64,000 nt of DNA from Phenylobacterium deserti (GCF_003254705.1 NZ_QFYR01000001.1:1426001-1490000), one strand, 5' to 3'; shown: positions 23,325 through 34,115, counted from the stretch's first letter. Notes: generated by a model from the letters alone, not told the origin. Translations and numbers: made by a program.

Positions 23325-25793
23325 ATGCGTTTCAATCTTAGCCGCGCGCTTTGCGCGAGCACCGCGCTTGCGACCGGGCTGCTGATCAGCAGCGCCGCGA
23401 TGGCGCAATCGACGGGCACGTCCGTGCTCGAAGAGCTGGTCGTCACCGGTGCGACGGGTCCGACCACCCTGGGCGGGGTGGTCGCCGTCGAGGCGCCGAA
23501 GTCGCGTGTGTCGGTCGACCAGGACTTCCTGTCGCGCCAGGCGCCGGGCAACACGGTCCTGGACCAGATCAACATCCTTCCGGGTGTGAACTTCACCAGC
23601 AATGACGCCTACGGCTCGGCTGGCGGCGACATCACCCTGCGCGGCTTCGACAGCAATCGTATCGCCCTTCTTCAGGACGGCGTTCCGCTCAACGACAGCG
23701 GCAACTACGCCATCTATCCGAACCAGCAGCTGGACAGCGACCTGATCAGCCGCGTGGACGTGAACCTCGGCACCACCGACGTCGACAGCCCGACGGCTGC
23801 GGCCGCCGGCGGCACCATCAACTACGTGACCCGCACCCCGTCAGACGAAATGGGCATCCGCGCCGAAGTCGGCATGGGTACGGACAACTTCCAGCGCTAC
23901 TACACGACCGTCGAAACCGGCCAGTTCGGCCCGTTCGGCACCAAGGCGTGGATCAGCGGCCTCTACAGCAAGAACGACATCCAGACGCCGAGCTACTCGT
24001 CCGTCGACGCGCCCGGCCAGATCGAGAAGAAGCAGTTCAACGCCCGCATCTATCAGGACCTGGGCGGCGGCGACTTCGTGAGCCTGATCGCGCACTACAA
24101 CCAGAACCGGAACAACTTCATCCGGCGCGTGACCCTGGCCCAGTTCCAGCGTGAAGGCGTCACCGCCACGAACACGCCGGACACCACCCTGGTGTACGAG
24201 GCCAGCTGCGTTCGTCCGACCCCGGGCGCCGGCGTCCAGAACGAGGCCACGACGCCCACCGGCTTCACCGCCCGTTGCGCCAACTACGTCGGCAACAACA
24301 TCAACCCGTCCAACACCGGCAACATCCGGGGCCAGGGCAGCTTCCACCTGACGGACAACCTGATCCTGACGGTCGACCCCTCGTTCCAGTACACCATCGC
24401 CAACGGCGGCGGCCGGACGATCTTCCCGGAGAACGACCTGCAGTTCGGCGGCCCGGTGGACCTGAACGGCGACGGCGACACCGTCGATCGGGTCCTGCTC
24501 TACTGGCCGAACACCACCAACACCCGCCGCTACAGCATCACGTCGTCGCTGATCTACCGCTTCAGCCCGTCGCAGAGCTTCCGCGTCGCCTACACCTACG
24601 ACTACGCCCGTCACCGTCAGACCGGCCAAGCGACCCAGTTCGACCAGAACGGCGATCCGCTGGACGTGTTCGGCGGCAAGGACGGCTTCGGCCCGGCGAT
24701 CGACCTGCCGAACGGCGACATCCTGCGTCGCCGCGACCGCTTCTCCATCGCCACCCTGAATCAGTTCTCGGCCGAATACCGCGGCCGTTTCCTGGACGAG
24801 CGCCTGCTGGTCAACGCCGGCCTGCGCATGCCGACCTTGAAGCGTGACCTGAACAACTACTGCTACCAGCGCGACACGTTCAACGCGTACTGCACCATGC
24901 AGACGCCGACCGCCGTGCCGGGTACGAACGACGGCTCGGGCCGGCCGCTCTATACCTTCCCGGTCAGCAGCGCGAACTCCAACGCGGGCAACCGTTACGC
25001 CGCTCCGCGCGCGTTCGACGTGAAGTATGACGATGTTCTGCCGAACGTCGGCGTCGCCTTCGACGTGACCAGCAACCAACAGATCTACGCCAGCTACGCC
25101 GAGACCCTTTCGGCGCCGCGGACGGACGACCTGTACGGCCAGCTGCTGTCGGACGTGCAGCCGGAAATCGGCCACGCCTATGACCTGGGCTGGCGCTACA
25201 CCTCGCCGACCCTGCTGATCTCGGTGGCCGGCTGGTACAACGACTTCTCGAACCGCATCGAACGCGCCTTCGACGAAGCCGCCAACATCGCCTTCTCGAT
25301 CAACGTCGGTGACGTGACCCTGAAGGGGATCGACGGTCAGGTCCGCTGGCAGCCGGAAGACTACGTGTCGTTCTACGCTTCGGCCTCCTATGTGGAATCC
25401 GAGATCAAGAACAACATCCCGGGTGAAACCGCTGGCACCACCCTGCCGACCGCCGGTCGCTCGCTCTACGAGACTCCGAAGCTGCAAGGCGCGGTTCGCG
25501 TGGACTACGACGTGGCCGATTGGGTCAGCCTCGGCGTCCAAGGCAAGTTCGTGGGCGGCCGCTACACGAACCTGACCAACACCGAAAAGGTGCCGGGCTA
25601 CGCTCTGTGGGACCTCGACGCCCGCTTCAAGCTGGCCCAGTTCAACATGGAGAACACCTATCTCCAGGTGAACGTCCGCAACCTGTTCGACGAAGTCTAC
25701 CTGGGCGACCTGTCGGTCAACCCGAGCGGCACGGGCCAGGCGCAGCCGGGCTACGGGCGCTCGCTCGTGGCGACCCTGCACGTCGAGTTCTAA
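23325..25793 (+). CDS. TonB-dependent outer-membrane receptor
   Basis: This 822-aa protein has a signal peptide (ending SSAAMAQ) and a short TonB-box-like stretch (LEELVVTG). The plug domain (about 45-170: LDQINILPGVNF, ITLRGFDSNRIALLQDGVPL) is followed by a 22-strand barrel ending in VATLHVEF with C-terminal phenylalanine. Such receptors import siderophores, carbohydrates or other ligands energised by TonB. The substrate is not deducible; no transporter or regulator gene adjoins. A strong terminator follows at 25817, so it is monocistronic. Confidence 0.92.
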   Translation: MRFNLSRALCASTALATGLLISSAAMAQSTGTSVLEELVVTGATGPTTLGGVVAVEAPKSRVSVDQDFLSRQAPGNTVLDQINILPGVNFTSNDAYGSAGGDITLRGFDSNRIALLQDGVPLNDSGNYAIYPNQQLDSDLISRVDVNLGTTDVDSPTAAAAGGTINYVTRTPSDEMGIRAEVGMGTDNFQRYYTTVETGQFGPFGTKAWISGLYSKNDIQTPSYSSVDAPGQIEKKQFNARIYQDLGGGDFVSLIAHYNQNRNNFIRRVTLAQFQREGVTATNTPDTTLVYEASCVRPTPGAGVQNEATTPTGFTARCANYVGNNINPSNTGNIRGQGSFHLTDNLILTVDPSFQYTIANGGGRTIFPENDLQFGGPVDLNGDGDTVDRVLLYWPNTTNTRRYSITSSLIYRFSPSQSFRVAYTYDYARHRQTGQATQFDQNGDPLDVFGGKDGFGPAIDLPNGDILRRRDRFSIATLNQFSAEYRGRFLDERLLVNAGLRMPTLKRDLNNYCYQRDTFNAYCTMQTPTAVPGTNDGSGRPLYTFPVSSANSNAGNRYAAPRAFDVKYDDVLPNVGVAFDVTSNQQIYASYAETLSAPRTDDLYGQLLSDVQPEIGHAYDLGWRYTSPTLLISVAGWYNDFSNRIERAFDEAANIAFSINVGDVTLKGIDGQVRWQPEDYVSFYASASYVESEIKNNIPGETAGTTLPTAGRSLYETPKLQGAVRVDYDVADWVSLGVQGKFVGGRYTNLTNTEKVPGYALWDLDARFKLAQFNMENTYLQVNVRNLFDEVYLGDLSVNPSGTGQAQPGYGRSLVATLHVEF

Positions 25794-25816
25794 GACCTCG
25801 CGTCCAAGACCTGAGG

Positions 25817-25850
25817 GGGCGGCCGCAGCGATGCGGCCGCCCTTTCTATT
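25817..25850 (+). terminator. intrinsic terminator of the TonB receptor gene
   Basis: An 11-bp perfect stem (25817-25827 / 25832-25842) with loop GCGA is followed by TTTCTATTT. Confidence 0.9.
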
Positions 25851-25948
25851 TGTGGCCTCCTGTCGCGGCCGCTTGACGAGGGGGGCGCCGGGGGCCATCT
25901 GCGCCCGGCCTTTGTTTTCGAGGCCCTGTTTTGTCTTTGAGGGGTGGG

Positions 25949-26955
<1,007 letters not shown>

Positions 26956-26956
<1 letters not shown>

Positions 26957-27834
26957 TGACGCGCAAGCTTTCCGTGGCCGCCATCCAGACCTCGTATGGC
27001 GACGACCTGCAGGCCAACATCGCCAAGACCGCGGATTTCATCCGTGAGGCGGCGTCCAAGGGCGCCCAGGTGATCCTGCCGTCCGAACTGTTCCAGGGGC
27101 CCTACTTCTGCGTGGCGCAGGAAGAGAAGTGGTTCGCCACCGCCAAGCCCTGGCGCGAGCACCCGTGCGTGACGCAGCTGGCGCCGCTCGCTGCGGAATT
27201 CGGCGTCGTCCTGCCGATCTCGATCTACGAGCGCGAGGGCCCGCACTACTTCAACAGCCTCGTGATGGTGGACGCGGACGGCTCCCTCATGGGCGTCTAC
27301 CGCAAGAGCCATATCCCCGACGGCCCGGGCTACATGGAGAAGTACTACTTCCGGCCGGGCGACACGGGCTTCAAGGTCTGGGACACTAAGTTCGGCAAGG
27401 TCGGCGTCGGCATCTGCTGGGACCAGTGGTACCCGGAGACCGCCCGCGCCATGGCGCTGATGGGCGCCGAGGTGCTCCTCTACCCGACCGCCATCGGCTC
27501 GGAGCCGCATGACTCCACCCTGGACACCGCCGCGCCCTGGCGCCGGGCGATGCAGGGCCATGCCGTGTCGAACGTGATCCCCGTGGTGGGAGCCAACCGC
27601 ATCGGCTTCGAGCCGTGGGAGGGCTACCCCAACGGCGGCCAGCAGTTCTACGGCTCCAGCTTCATCGCCGACCACCGCGGGGATCTGGTCGCCGCCTTCG
27701 GGCGCGAGGACGAAGGCGTGCTCACCGCCGAGTTCGACCTCGACTTCCTGCAGACGCACCGCGCCGCCTGGGGCTTCTTCCGCGACCGTCGGACGGACCT
27801 CTACGGCGCTCTGGCCAACGCGCGCCCAGCCTAG
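26956..27834 (+). CDS. aguB: N-carbamoylputrescine amidase
   Basis: This 292-aa nitrilase-superfamily protein has the Glu-Lys-Cys triad E44 (LPSELFQ), K117 (YRKSHIPDG) and C154 (GVGICWDQW). It hydrolyses N-carbamoylputrescine to putrescine, CO2 and ammonia. Length and motifs match AguB closely. It is translationally coupled to aguA, so this operon supplies putrescine from agmatine. Confidence 0.95.
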
Positions 27835-27843
27835 CTCGGTCTT

Positions 27844-28650
27844 CTAAGCGGCCGGGCAGCTCTGCGCAGGGGTGCGGGCGCGAGCGAGCTCGGCCTTGGC
27901 TAGGGCCAGCTCGCGCTCGAACTCCGGCTCGGCGTGCAGCCGGGCCACCATGGCGGAGCTGAGGAAGCGCCCGGCTTCCACATCCGACGGGAAGTGCGCG
28001 CCGCAGACCACGCGGCTGTAGCCGATCTCACGGCCCGCGCTCACAAGGGCGCTGGCCTTCTCCGGCGCCATCTCGGCCAGCACTAGGCCCCAGGCCCATC
28101 CGGTCATGGAATGGCCGGACGGATAGGACGCGTTGGTCCGCAGCCAGTCGGCCCGCGGAATGCACACCGGCGCATCGTTGCCGATCAGCGGGCGCGTGCG
28201 GAAGAACCGGTCCTTGGCCGGGTGGCCGACCGTGCGCACGTCCAGCTCCAGCCGCTGCAGCAGGCGCGACGTGGCCGGCGTGGCGGTCGGGCTGATCTCC
28301 TTGCCCAGGATGCAGCTGAACCGCTTCATCGCCCCGCCGAACCACAGGTCGTTGTCTTCCTGCGCCTGCTTCCAGCGCGGCGAGCCGGCCAGCTTGCGGG
28401 TTTCCTCGTAGGCCGCCCGGTCGGCGCGCTCGCGAACGCTGCCGGCGGCGGGCGGCGGGCCCAGGATCTCGTCGCCTTCCAGCGCATGCGCCGGCAGGTA
28501 GCCCTTGAGGTCGGTGGGCGGCGGGGCGGCCTCGGCCGGATCGGCGGGGCCCTGCGCCTGCGCCACGGGCGCGGTGGCCAGCGGGCTGTCGGTGGCGCAG
28601 CCGGCGAGGGCGGCCAGAGCCAGGGCGGCGAGAAGAGGTGTTCTGATCAC
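27844..28650 (-). CDS. class A nonspecific acid phosphatase (PAP2 superfamily), lipoprotein
   Basis: This 268-aa protein has a lipoprotein signal (LALAALAGC, C18). The vanadium-haloperoxidase-fold phosphatase motif occurs in full: KDRFFRTRP (K-X6-RP), PSGHS and SRVVCGAHFPSD (SR-X5-H-X3-D). This places it with PhoN-type class A acid phosphatases, which release phosphate from diverse esters in the periplasm. It is convergent with aguB, 9 bases apart. Lipid anchoring is unusual for the class, which is mostly soluble and periplasmic. Confidence 0.9.
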   Translation of the reverse strand: MIRTPLLAALALAALAGCATDSPLATAPVAQAQGPADPAEAAPPPTDLKGYLPAHALEGDEILGPPPAAGSVRERADRAAYEETRKLAGSPRWKQAQEDNDLWFGGAMKRFSCILGKEISPTATPATSRLLQRLELDVRTVGHPAKDRFFRTRPLIGNDAPVCIPRADWLRTNASYPSGHSMTGWAWGLVLAEMAPEKASALVSAGREIGYSRVVCGAHFPSDVEAGRFLSSAMVARLHAEPEFERELALAKAELARARTPAQSCPAA

Positions 28651-28863
28651 GGAGCAGCTCGAGCGGGAATACAGACTTCAGCTTCGTTCTTAGCGGCTCG
28701 GCGCCACCAGATCACGCATTGCCTCGGATCACGTGGTTCGCCTCGGCGCGACCTTTCGCCGACCGCGCCGCCCTTCATTTGCCGCCTCCGGCGCTATGGG
28801 CTAGAAGCGGCGACCTCGCGCGCGTCCGGGGGGACGGCGCGTCCAGAACTTCGAAGGCTTCGC

Positions 28864-29658
28864 ATGACCACCACCGCCCAGCCCGGCCTCGGCCAGATCA
28901 CCGGCAACGTCCTGTTCTATTCCCGGCCGGAGCCGCTCACGCCCGACCTGCACAAGAACCTGGGCGTCAACCGCACCGAAGGCCCGTTCAAGTTCGCCAA
29001 GGCCGGTCACGCGATCCCGCTGACCGTCGGCGAATTCCCGCTGGCCGCCGTGTCCGGCCCGATCATCTTCGTCGGCGACGAAAAGCTGCCGCTGGCCGTC
29101 ATGGGCCTGAACGCCGGTGAGAACATGTTCGTGCGCGATGACGGCCTGTTCGAGCCGGGCGTCTACGTCCCGGCCTACGTCCGCCGCTATCCGTTCGTGT
29201 TCGCCCAGGACAACGAACAGCAGCAGCTGGTGCTCTGCGTCGACCGCGCCGCCGACTTCATCGGCGAAAAGGCCGACCTGCCGTTCTTCAACGCCGACGG
29301 CTCGCCCAGCGACTACACCAAGAACTGCATCGAGTTCTGCAACAGCTTCGAGATGGAGCGTCAGCGCACGATGAGCTTCGTGCAGCTGCTGAAGGACCTC
29401 GACTTGTTCGAGACCAAGACCTCGACCTTCACGCCGACCAACCCGGACGGCAGCGCCGGCCAGCCGCAGATGATCGCCGAGTACTTCGGCGTCTCGGAAG
29501 AGAAGCTCAACGCCCTGCCGGCCGAGAAGACCATCGAACTGCGCGACAACGGCGCCCTGGCCCAGATCTACGCCCACCTGCTGTCGCTGGTCGGCTGGGA
29601 TCGCCTGATCGCCGTCGCCTTGGCGCGCCAGGTGCAGCCGACGGCCGCCAATGCCTAA
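28864..29658 (+). CDS. SapC-family protein
   Basis: This 264-aa protein has the SapC signature: an N-terminal LFYSRPEPLTPDLHKNLGV, the central PLTVGEFPLAAVSGPIIF and GLFEPGVYVPAYVRRYPF, and the C-terminal IYAHLLSLVGWDRLIA. SapC was named from the Campylobacter S-layer export cluster, but it is widespread and its biochemical role is not established. There is no signal peptide and it is monocistronic. A textbook terminator with a TTCG loop follows. Confidence 0.88.
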   Translation: MTTTAQPGLGQITGNVLFYSRPEPLTPDLHKNLGVNRTEGPFKFAKAGHAIPLTVGEFPLAAVSGPIIFVGDEKLPLAVMGLNAGENMFVRDDGLFEPGVYVPAYVRRYPFVFAQDNEQQQLVLCVDRAADFIGEKADLPFFNADGSPSDYTKNCIEFCNSFEMERQRTMSFVQLLKDLDLFETKTSTFTPTNPDGSAGQPQMIAEYFGVSEEKLNALPAEKTIELRDNGALAQIYAHLLSLVGWDRLIAVALARQVQPTAANA

Positions 29659-29687
29659 GCGGCGAAGGCCAGTCTAAGGGACGGGAA

Positions 29688-29713
29688 GGGGCGCTTCGGC
29701 GCCCCTTTTTCTT
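29688..29713 (+). terminator. intrinsic terminator of the sapC-like gene
   Basis: A 7-bp stem (29688-29694 / 29699-29705) with a TTCG tetraloop is followed by TTTTTCTTT. Confidence 0.92.
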
Positions 29714-29719
29714 TGGGTC

Positions 29720-30112
29720 TCAGCGGGCGAACACGCTGCGGGTGAGGCACGAGAAGACCAGGCGTCCCGCCTCGTCCAGCAGGTCGTGCTGGCAGATCAC
29801 GATGCCCTTGCCCTCGCCGACCGGGTCTTTCGCCATCACGGTCATGCGCCCTCGCAGCAGCTCTCCGGGCGGCGGGTTGCGGATCCAGCGCAGGGCGTCG
29901 ACCCCCAGCCGCTTGGTCTGCGGCCAATCGGTGTGCGCCATGGCGTCCAGCCGCGACCAGATCGCATAGACCATGGAGTCCGGGGCGCCGCGGTCCAGGG
30001 TCCACCCGGGCGTGAACGCATCCACAAAGGTCTGCAGCGCGACCGGGTCCACGGCGGCGGCCCCGATGTTAACGACCTGGCCGATCTCGATGTCGTCGAA
30101 CGCTGCGGGCAC
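29720..30112 (-). CDS. MaoC/hotdog-like protein, divergent
   Basis: This 130-aa protein has an N-terminal FDDIEIGQVVNIG and VDPVALQTFVDAF, as in MaoC-type hotdog dehydratases. A late strand segment is SCLTRSVFAR. The catalytic D-x-NPxH-x-D stretch of R-specific enoyl-CoA hydratases is absent: after FVDAF the sequence runs TPGWTLDRGAPDSM. It may be a non-catalytic or thioesterase-like relative. It is convergent with the sapC-like gene. The family is assigned from pattern only, and the function is open. Confidence 0.6.
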   Translation of the reverse strand: MPAAFDDIEIGQVVNIGAAAVDPVALQTFVDAFTPGWTLDRGAPDSMVYAIWSRLDAMAHTDWPQTKRLGVDALRWIRNPPPGELLRGRMTVMAKDPVGEGKGIVICQHDLLDEAGRLVFSCLTRSVFAR

Positions 30113-30256
30113 ACGAAGCTCCAGGCTGTGGCGGAACAGGATTTCACAATGATGCCGGAGCCTTGCGGTTCAAGTCGAGCCTCGCTTTGCGCAAAAGCTT
30201 CTGCGGGGCCATATAGCGGCCAGCGCGAGGACCGGGGGGATGGCGGCGAGGTGACG

Positions 30257-32359
30257 ATGCGGTTCTTGACCGGCTTGCTGATGGCTCTGGCCATGGCGGG
30301 TGGCGCGGCCGCCCAGCCGGTCGACACCGGCCACCTCGAGGCCGAGCTTGTGGCCTCGACGCGCGGCGTGGCGCCCGGCCAGAGCGTCCAGGTGGCCCTG
30401 CGCCAGAAAATCGACGACGGCTGGCACACCTACTGGCGCAACTCCGGCGACTCCGGGGAGGCGACTCAGGTGCTCTGGAGCCTGCCGCAGGGATGGAGCG
30501 CCGGGCCGATCGTCTGGCCCGCGCCCAAGCGGCTGCCGGTCGGCCCGCTCATGAACTACGGGTTCGAGGGCGAGATCCTGCTGCCGATGACCCTGACGGC
30601 GCCTGCGGACGCCAGGCCGGGCGAAAGCGTGGCGCTGAAGGCCAAGGCCAACTTCCTGGTCTGCGCCGAGCTGTGCGTGCCGGAAGAAGCCGACCTGACG
30701 CTGAACCTGCCGGTAGTCGCAGGCGCGCCGCCCGCCGACCCCAAGTGGGGCCCGGCTATCGGCCGCACCCTGGCCGATGCGCCTAAGCCGCTGCCGGCCG
30801 TAAAAGCCGCGTTCCAGCACAACGGCGAGCGCTTCACCCTGGCGGTGGCCGGGCCGCCGCTGGCCAGCGTGAACGGCGCGGACGCCTATTTCTTCCCCTA
30901 CGTCGGCGGCGTGGTGGACCATGCCGCGCCGCAGCTCGTCGAGCGCGGGCCCGAGGGGCTGACGCTGTCCCTCAAGCCGGGCTCCGACCTTGCGGCCGGC
31001 GCGCCGCTCACCGCGCTTGATGGCGTGCTGGCCGTGGACGGCAAGGTGTTCGAAGTGGCCGCCGCTGCGGGGCCCGCCCCTGCCCAGGCGGCCGGCCTCG
31101 GACCGCCCCCTGCCAAGTCATCCGGCGGCGGCTTTAGCCTCATGCCTGCGGCGGCGTTGGCCTTTGTCGGCGGGCTGATCCTCAACCTCATGCCGTGCGT
31201 CTTCCCGATCCTGGCGATGAAGGCCGCGTCCTTGGCCGGCCACGCGCATGAAGCGGCCGGCGCTCGCCGCCAGGGTCTGGCCTTCGGAGCCGGCGTGCTG
31301 GTCACCTTTCTGGCGCTCGCCTCCGTTCTGATTGCGTTGAAGGCAGCCGGCTCGGCCGTGGGCTGGGGCTTCCAGCTGCAGTCCCCGCCGGTGGTGGCGG
31401 TGCTCGCGTTGCTGATGCTGGCGGTGGCCCTGAACCTCTCCGGCGTCTTCGAGGTCGGCGCCTCGCTGCAGAACGTCGGCGCGCCGCTCGCGGACCGCCG
31501 CGGCCTGGCCGGCGCCTTCTTCACCGGCGTCCTGGCCGTGGTGGTGGCGGCGCCTTGCACGGCCCCCTTGATGGGGCCTGCCATCGGCTGGGCCCTGACC
31601 CAGACTCCGGTCGCGGCGCTGGTGGTGTTCCTGGCGCTCGGCGTCGGCTTCGCCGCGCCCTTCGTCCTGGCGGCCTTTGCACCGGCTCTGCTGAACCGCC
31701 TGCCCAAGCCCGGTCCCTGGATGAGCGTCTTCAAGAAGGCCCTGGCCTTTCCGATGTACGGCGCCGCCGCCTGGCTGGTCTGGGTGCTGACCCTGCAGGC
31801 CGGCGCGCCCGCCCTGGCCCGCATCCTGGCCGCCGCGATCGTGGTCGCCCTGGCTGCCTGGCTGGCCGGCGCGGCCCAGCGCCAGATGATGCTCGGTCGC
31901 CGGCCCGCAGCCCTGGGCGGCGCGTCGGCCGTGCTGGCCCTGCTGGCCGTGGGCGCCGCCGTCTATCCCGCCTACGCCGACGCGCCCGCCGCCGCGGCCC
32001 CGGCCAAACTCGCTGAAGAGGCCTACAGCCCGCAGCGCCTCGCCGAGCTGCGCGCCCAGGGCAAGCCGGTGTTCGTCAACTACACCGCCGCCTGGTGCGT
32101 CAGCTGCCAGGTCAACGATCGCCTGGCGCTCTCCACGCCCAAGGTCGCCGACGCCTTTGAAGCCAAGGGCGTGGCCTACCTCAAGGCCGACTGGACCCGC
32201 CGCGATCCGGTGATCGCCGCCGACTTGGCCCGTTTCGGCCGGGCTGGCGTTCCGTTGTATCTGGTCTACGGCGCCGACGGGGGCGAGCCGAAGATCCTGC
32301 CCGCCATCCTGACCGAGGGCCTGGTGCTCCGCGCTCTCGACGCAGCCAGCGCCGGCTGA
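30257..32359 (+). CDS. DsbD/ScsB-like protein-disulfide reductase
   Basis: This 700-aa protein has a signal peptide (ending GGAAA). A periplasmic DsbD-alpha/ScsB-like domain (about 20-270) contains the pair FLVCAELCVP. The eight-TM DsbD core has the redox cysteines C314 (NLMPCVFPILAMK) and C434 (VAAPCTAPLMGP). A C-terminal periplasmic thioredoxin domain has C614/C617 (AAWCVSCQ). It passes electrons from cytosolic thioredoxin to periplasmic partners such as disulfide isomerases or copper-resistance proteins. The ATG at 30257 fits the signal peptide; a GTG two codons earlier is possible. It lies 32 bases before pgi. Confidence 0.92.
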   Translation: MRFLTGLLMALAMAGGAAAQPVDTGHLEAELVASTRGVAPGQSVQVALRQKIDDGWHTYWRNSGDSGEATQVLWSLPQGWSAGPIVWPAPKRLPVGPLMNYGFEGEILLPMTLTAPADARPGESVALKAKANFLVCAELCVPEEADLTLNLPVVAGAPPADPKWGPAIGRTLADAPKPLPAVKAAFQHNGERFTLAVAGPPLASVNGADAYFFPYVGGVVDHAAPQLVERGPEGLTLSLKPGSDLAAGAPLTALDGVLAVDGKVFEVAAAAGPAPAQAAGLGPPPAKSSGGGFSLMPAAALAFVGGLILNLMPCVFPILAMKAASLAGHAHEAAGARRQGLAFGAGVLVTFLALASVLIALKAAGSAVGWGFQLQSPPVVAVLALLMLAVALNLSGVFEVGASLQNVGAPLADRRGLAGAFFTGVLAVVVAAPCTAPLMGPAIGWALTQTPVAALVVFLALGVGFAAPFVLAAFAPALLNRLPKPGPWMSVFKKALAFPMYGAAAWLVWVLTLQAGAPALARILAAAIVVALAAWLAGAAQRQMMLGRRPAALGGASAVLALLAVGAAVYPAYADAPAAAAPAKLAEEAYSPQRLAELRAQGKPVFVNYTAAWCVSCQVNDRLALSTPKVADAFEAKGVAYLKADWTRRDPVIAADLARFGRAGVPLYLVYGADGGEPKILPAILTEGLVLRALDAASAG

Positions 32360-32391
32360 CTGAACTTCCAACCTTTTCTGAGGGTCTAAGC

Positions 32392-34008
32392 TTGTCCGAA
32401 CTCGACGCCGCCTGGTCCGCCCTGCACGCCGCCGCCGAGCGCGCCGGCGCCCGCCGCATCGCTGGCCTGTTCGACGAGGAGCCGGCCCGCCTTGATCGGC
32501 TGACCTTGTCGGCCGCGGGGCTGACCCTGGATCTGTCCAAGCAGCCCTGGTCGCTGAACGACTTCCAGACCGCCCTGGACCTCGCCCGCACAGCCGGCGT
32601 CGAAGCCGCGCGCCAGCGCCTCTATGCCGGCGAGACGGTGAACCGGTCCGAGAACCGGGCCGTGCTGCACATGGCCCTGCGCGCGCCCAAGGGCGCCAGC
32701 TACAGCGCCCAAGGCGCCCCCGTCTCGGCCGACGTCGACGAGACCCGGGAGAAGATCCGTGTCTTCGCCGACCAGGTGCGCTCCGGCGCGCTGAAGGGCG
32801 CCACGGGCAGGCCGTTCAAGACCATCCTCCACATCGGCATCGGCGGTTCCGATCTCGGCCCCCGCCTCATCTGGGAAGGTCTGAAGCCGCTCGATCCGCA
32901 GATCGACCTGCGCTTCGCCGCCAACGTGGATCCGGCCGAACTCGCCGAGGCGATCGTCGGCCTCGATCCCGCGGAGACCCTGGTGGTCACCGTCTCCAAA
33001 ACCTTCACCACCTTGGAGACCCTGACCAACGCCGAGACCGCCCGCGCCTGGCTGCGCGAGGCTCTGGGCCAGGGCGCAGACGCCCACCTCGTCGCCGTCT
33101 CCGCCGCGCCGGAGCGGGCGCAGGCCTTCGGCGTGCCGGCCAACCAGGTGTTCGCCTTCTGGGACTGGGTCGGCGGCCGCTATTCCCTGTGGTCGGCGGT
33201 GGGCCTGTCCTGCGCCGTCGCACTCGGCTTCGACCGCTTCGAGCGCCTGCTGGCGGGCGCCGCGGCCATGGACGATCACTTCGCCTCGGCCCCGCTGGAG
33301 GCCAACGCCCCGGTGGTCCTCGCCCTGGCCCACGTCTTCAACCGCAACGGTCTTGGCCGCTCCATCCGCGCGGTGGTGCCGTACGCCCAGCGCCTGCGCC
33401 TGCTCGCGCCCTTCCTCCAGCAGCTGGAGATGGAGTCCAACGGCAAGCGCGTGGACGCCCACGGTCAGCCCGTGAAGCACGACACCGCCGCGTCCGTGTT
33501 CGGCGATGCCGGCACCAACGGCCAGCACGCCTTCTTCCAGCTGCTGCACCAGGGCACGGACATCATCCCGGTGGACATCGTCGCCGTGCGCGAGGCCTCC
33601 GAGGGCGATCCCGCCGCCCAGCGTAAGCTCTTGGCCAACGCCATCGCCCAGGCCGAAGCCCTGCTGGTCGGCCGCACCGAGGCGGACGTCCGCAAGGAGC
33701 TGGAAGCCAAGGGCCTGTCCGCCGCCGAGATCGACGAACTGGCGCCCCAGCGCACCTTCCCGGGCGACCGCCCCACCAGCTTCATCCTGCTCGAGCGCCT
33801 GGACCCCGAAGCCCTCGGCGCCCTGATCGCCCTCTACGAGCACAAGACCTTCGTCGAAGGCGTGCTGTGGGAGATCAACAGCTTCGACCAGTGGGGCGTC
33901 GAGCTCGGCAAGACCCTGGCCACCCGCGTCCTTTCCGAACTTGAAGGCGGCTCCCCCGGCGCCCACGACGCCTCCACCGCCGCCCTGATCGCTAAGCTGA
34001 AGAGCTAG
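32392..34008 (+). CDS. pgi: glucose-6-phosphate isomerase
   Basis: This 538-aa protein has the PGI motifs IGIGGSDLGPR, VSKTFTTLETLTNA (sugar-phosphate binding), GTNGQHAFFQLLHQG with the catalytic region, and the C-terminal VLWEINSFDQWGVELGK carrying the catalytic lysine. It interconverts glucose-6-phosphate and fructose-6-phosphate in the cytosol. It starts with TTG, preceded by GAGGG. The initial stretch SELDAAWSALHAAAERAG and normal length support this start. Confidence 0.95.
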   Translation: MSELDAAWSALHAAAERAGARRIAGLFDEEPARLDRLTLSAAGLTLDLSKQPWSLNDFQTALDLARTAGVEAARQRLYAGETVNRSENRAVLHMALRAPKGASYSAQGAPVSADVDETREKIRVFADQVRSGALKGATGRPFKTILHIGIGGSDLGPRLIWEGLKPLDPQIDLRFAANVDPAELAEAIVGLDPAETLVVTVSKTFTTLETLTNAETARAWLREALGQGADAHLVAVSAAPERAQAFGVPANQVFAFWDWVGGRYSLWSAVGLSCAVALGFDRFERLLAGAAAMDDHFASAPLEANAPVVLALAHVFNRNGLGRSIRAVVPYAQRLRLLAPFLQQLEMESNGKRVDAHGQPVKHDTAASVFGDAGTNGQHAFFQLLHQGTDIIPVDIVAVREASEGDPAAQRKLLANAIAQAEALLVGRTEADVRKELEAKGLSAAEIDELAPQRTFPGDRPTSFILLERLDPEALGALIALYEHKTFVEGVLWEINSFDQWGVELGKTLATRVLSELEGGSPGAHDASTAALIAKLKS

Positions 34009-34026
34009 GCCGAAGATGCTGCCCAC

Positions 34027-34115
34027 AGGGGGAGCTGTCGCGAAGCGACTTAGGGGGTTCCACCCGCCGACTCTGCGGCTGGAACCCCCTCCAGCACTGC
34101 GCGCCACCTCCCCCT
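34027..34115. repeat. nested intergenic inverted repeat
   Basis: The outer arms AGGGGGAG (34027-34034) and CTCCCCCT (34108-34115) enclose perfect 11-bp inner arms (34052-34062 / 34080-34090). The region is intergenic after pgi and looks like a palindromic intergenic element of the type found in many copies in related genomes. It could also end pgi transcription, although no T-run follows. Confidence 0.5.

Noticed and set aside
23841..25898. 685-codon minus-strand open frame opposite the TonB receptor
   Set aside because: It is antisense to a clear receptor with signal peptide and plug motifs. Its translation is a low-complexity Val/Ala/Arg/Gly product with no recognisable domain, as expected from high-GC shadow frames.
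31118..32371. 417-codon minus-strand frame opposite the DsbD/ScsB-like gene
   Set aside because: It is a Gly/Gln/Arg-rich shadow of the DsbD core with no domain.
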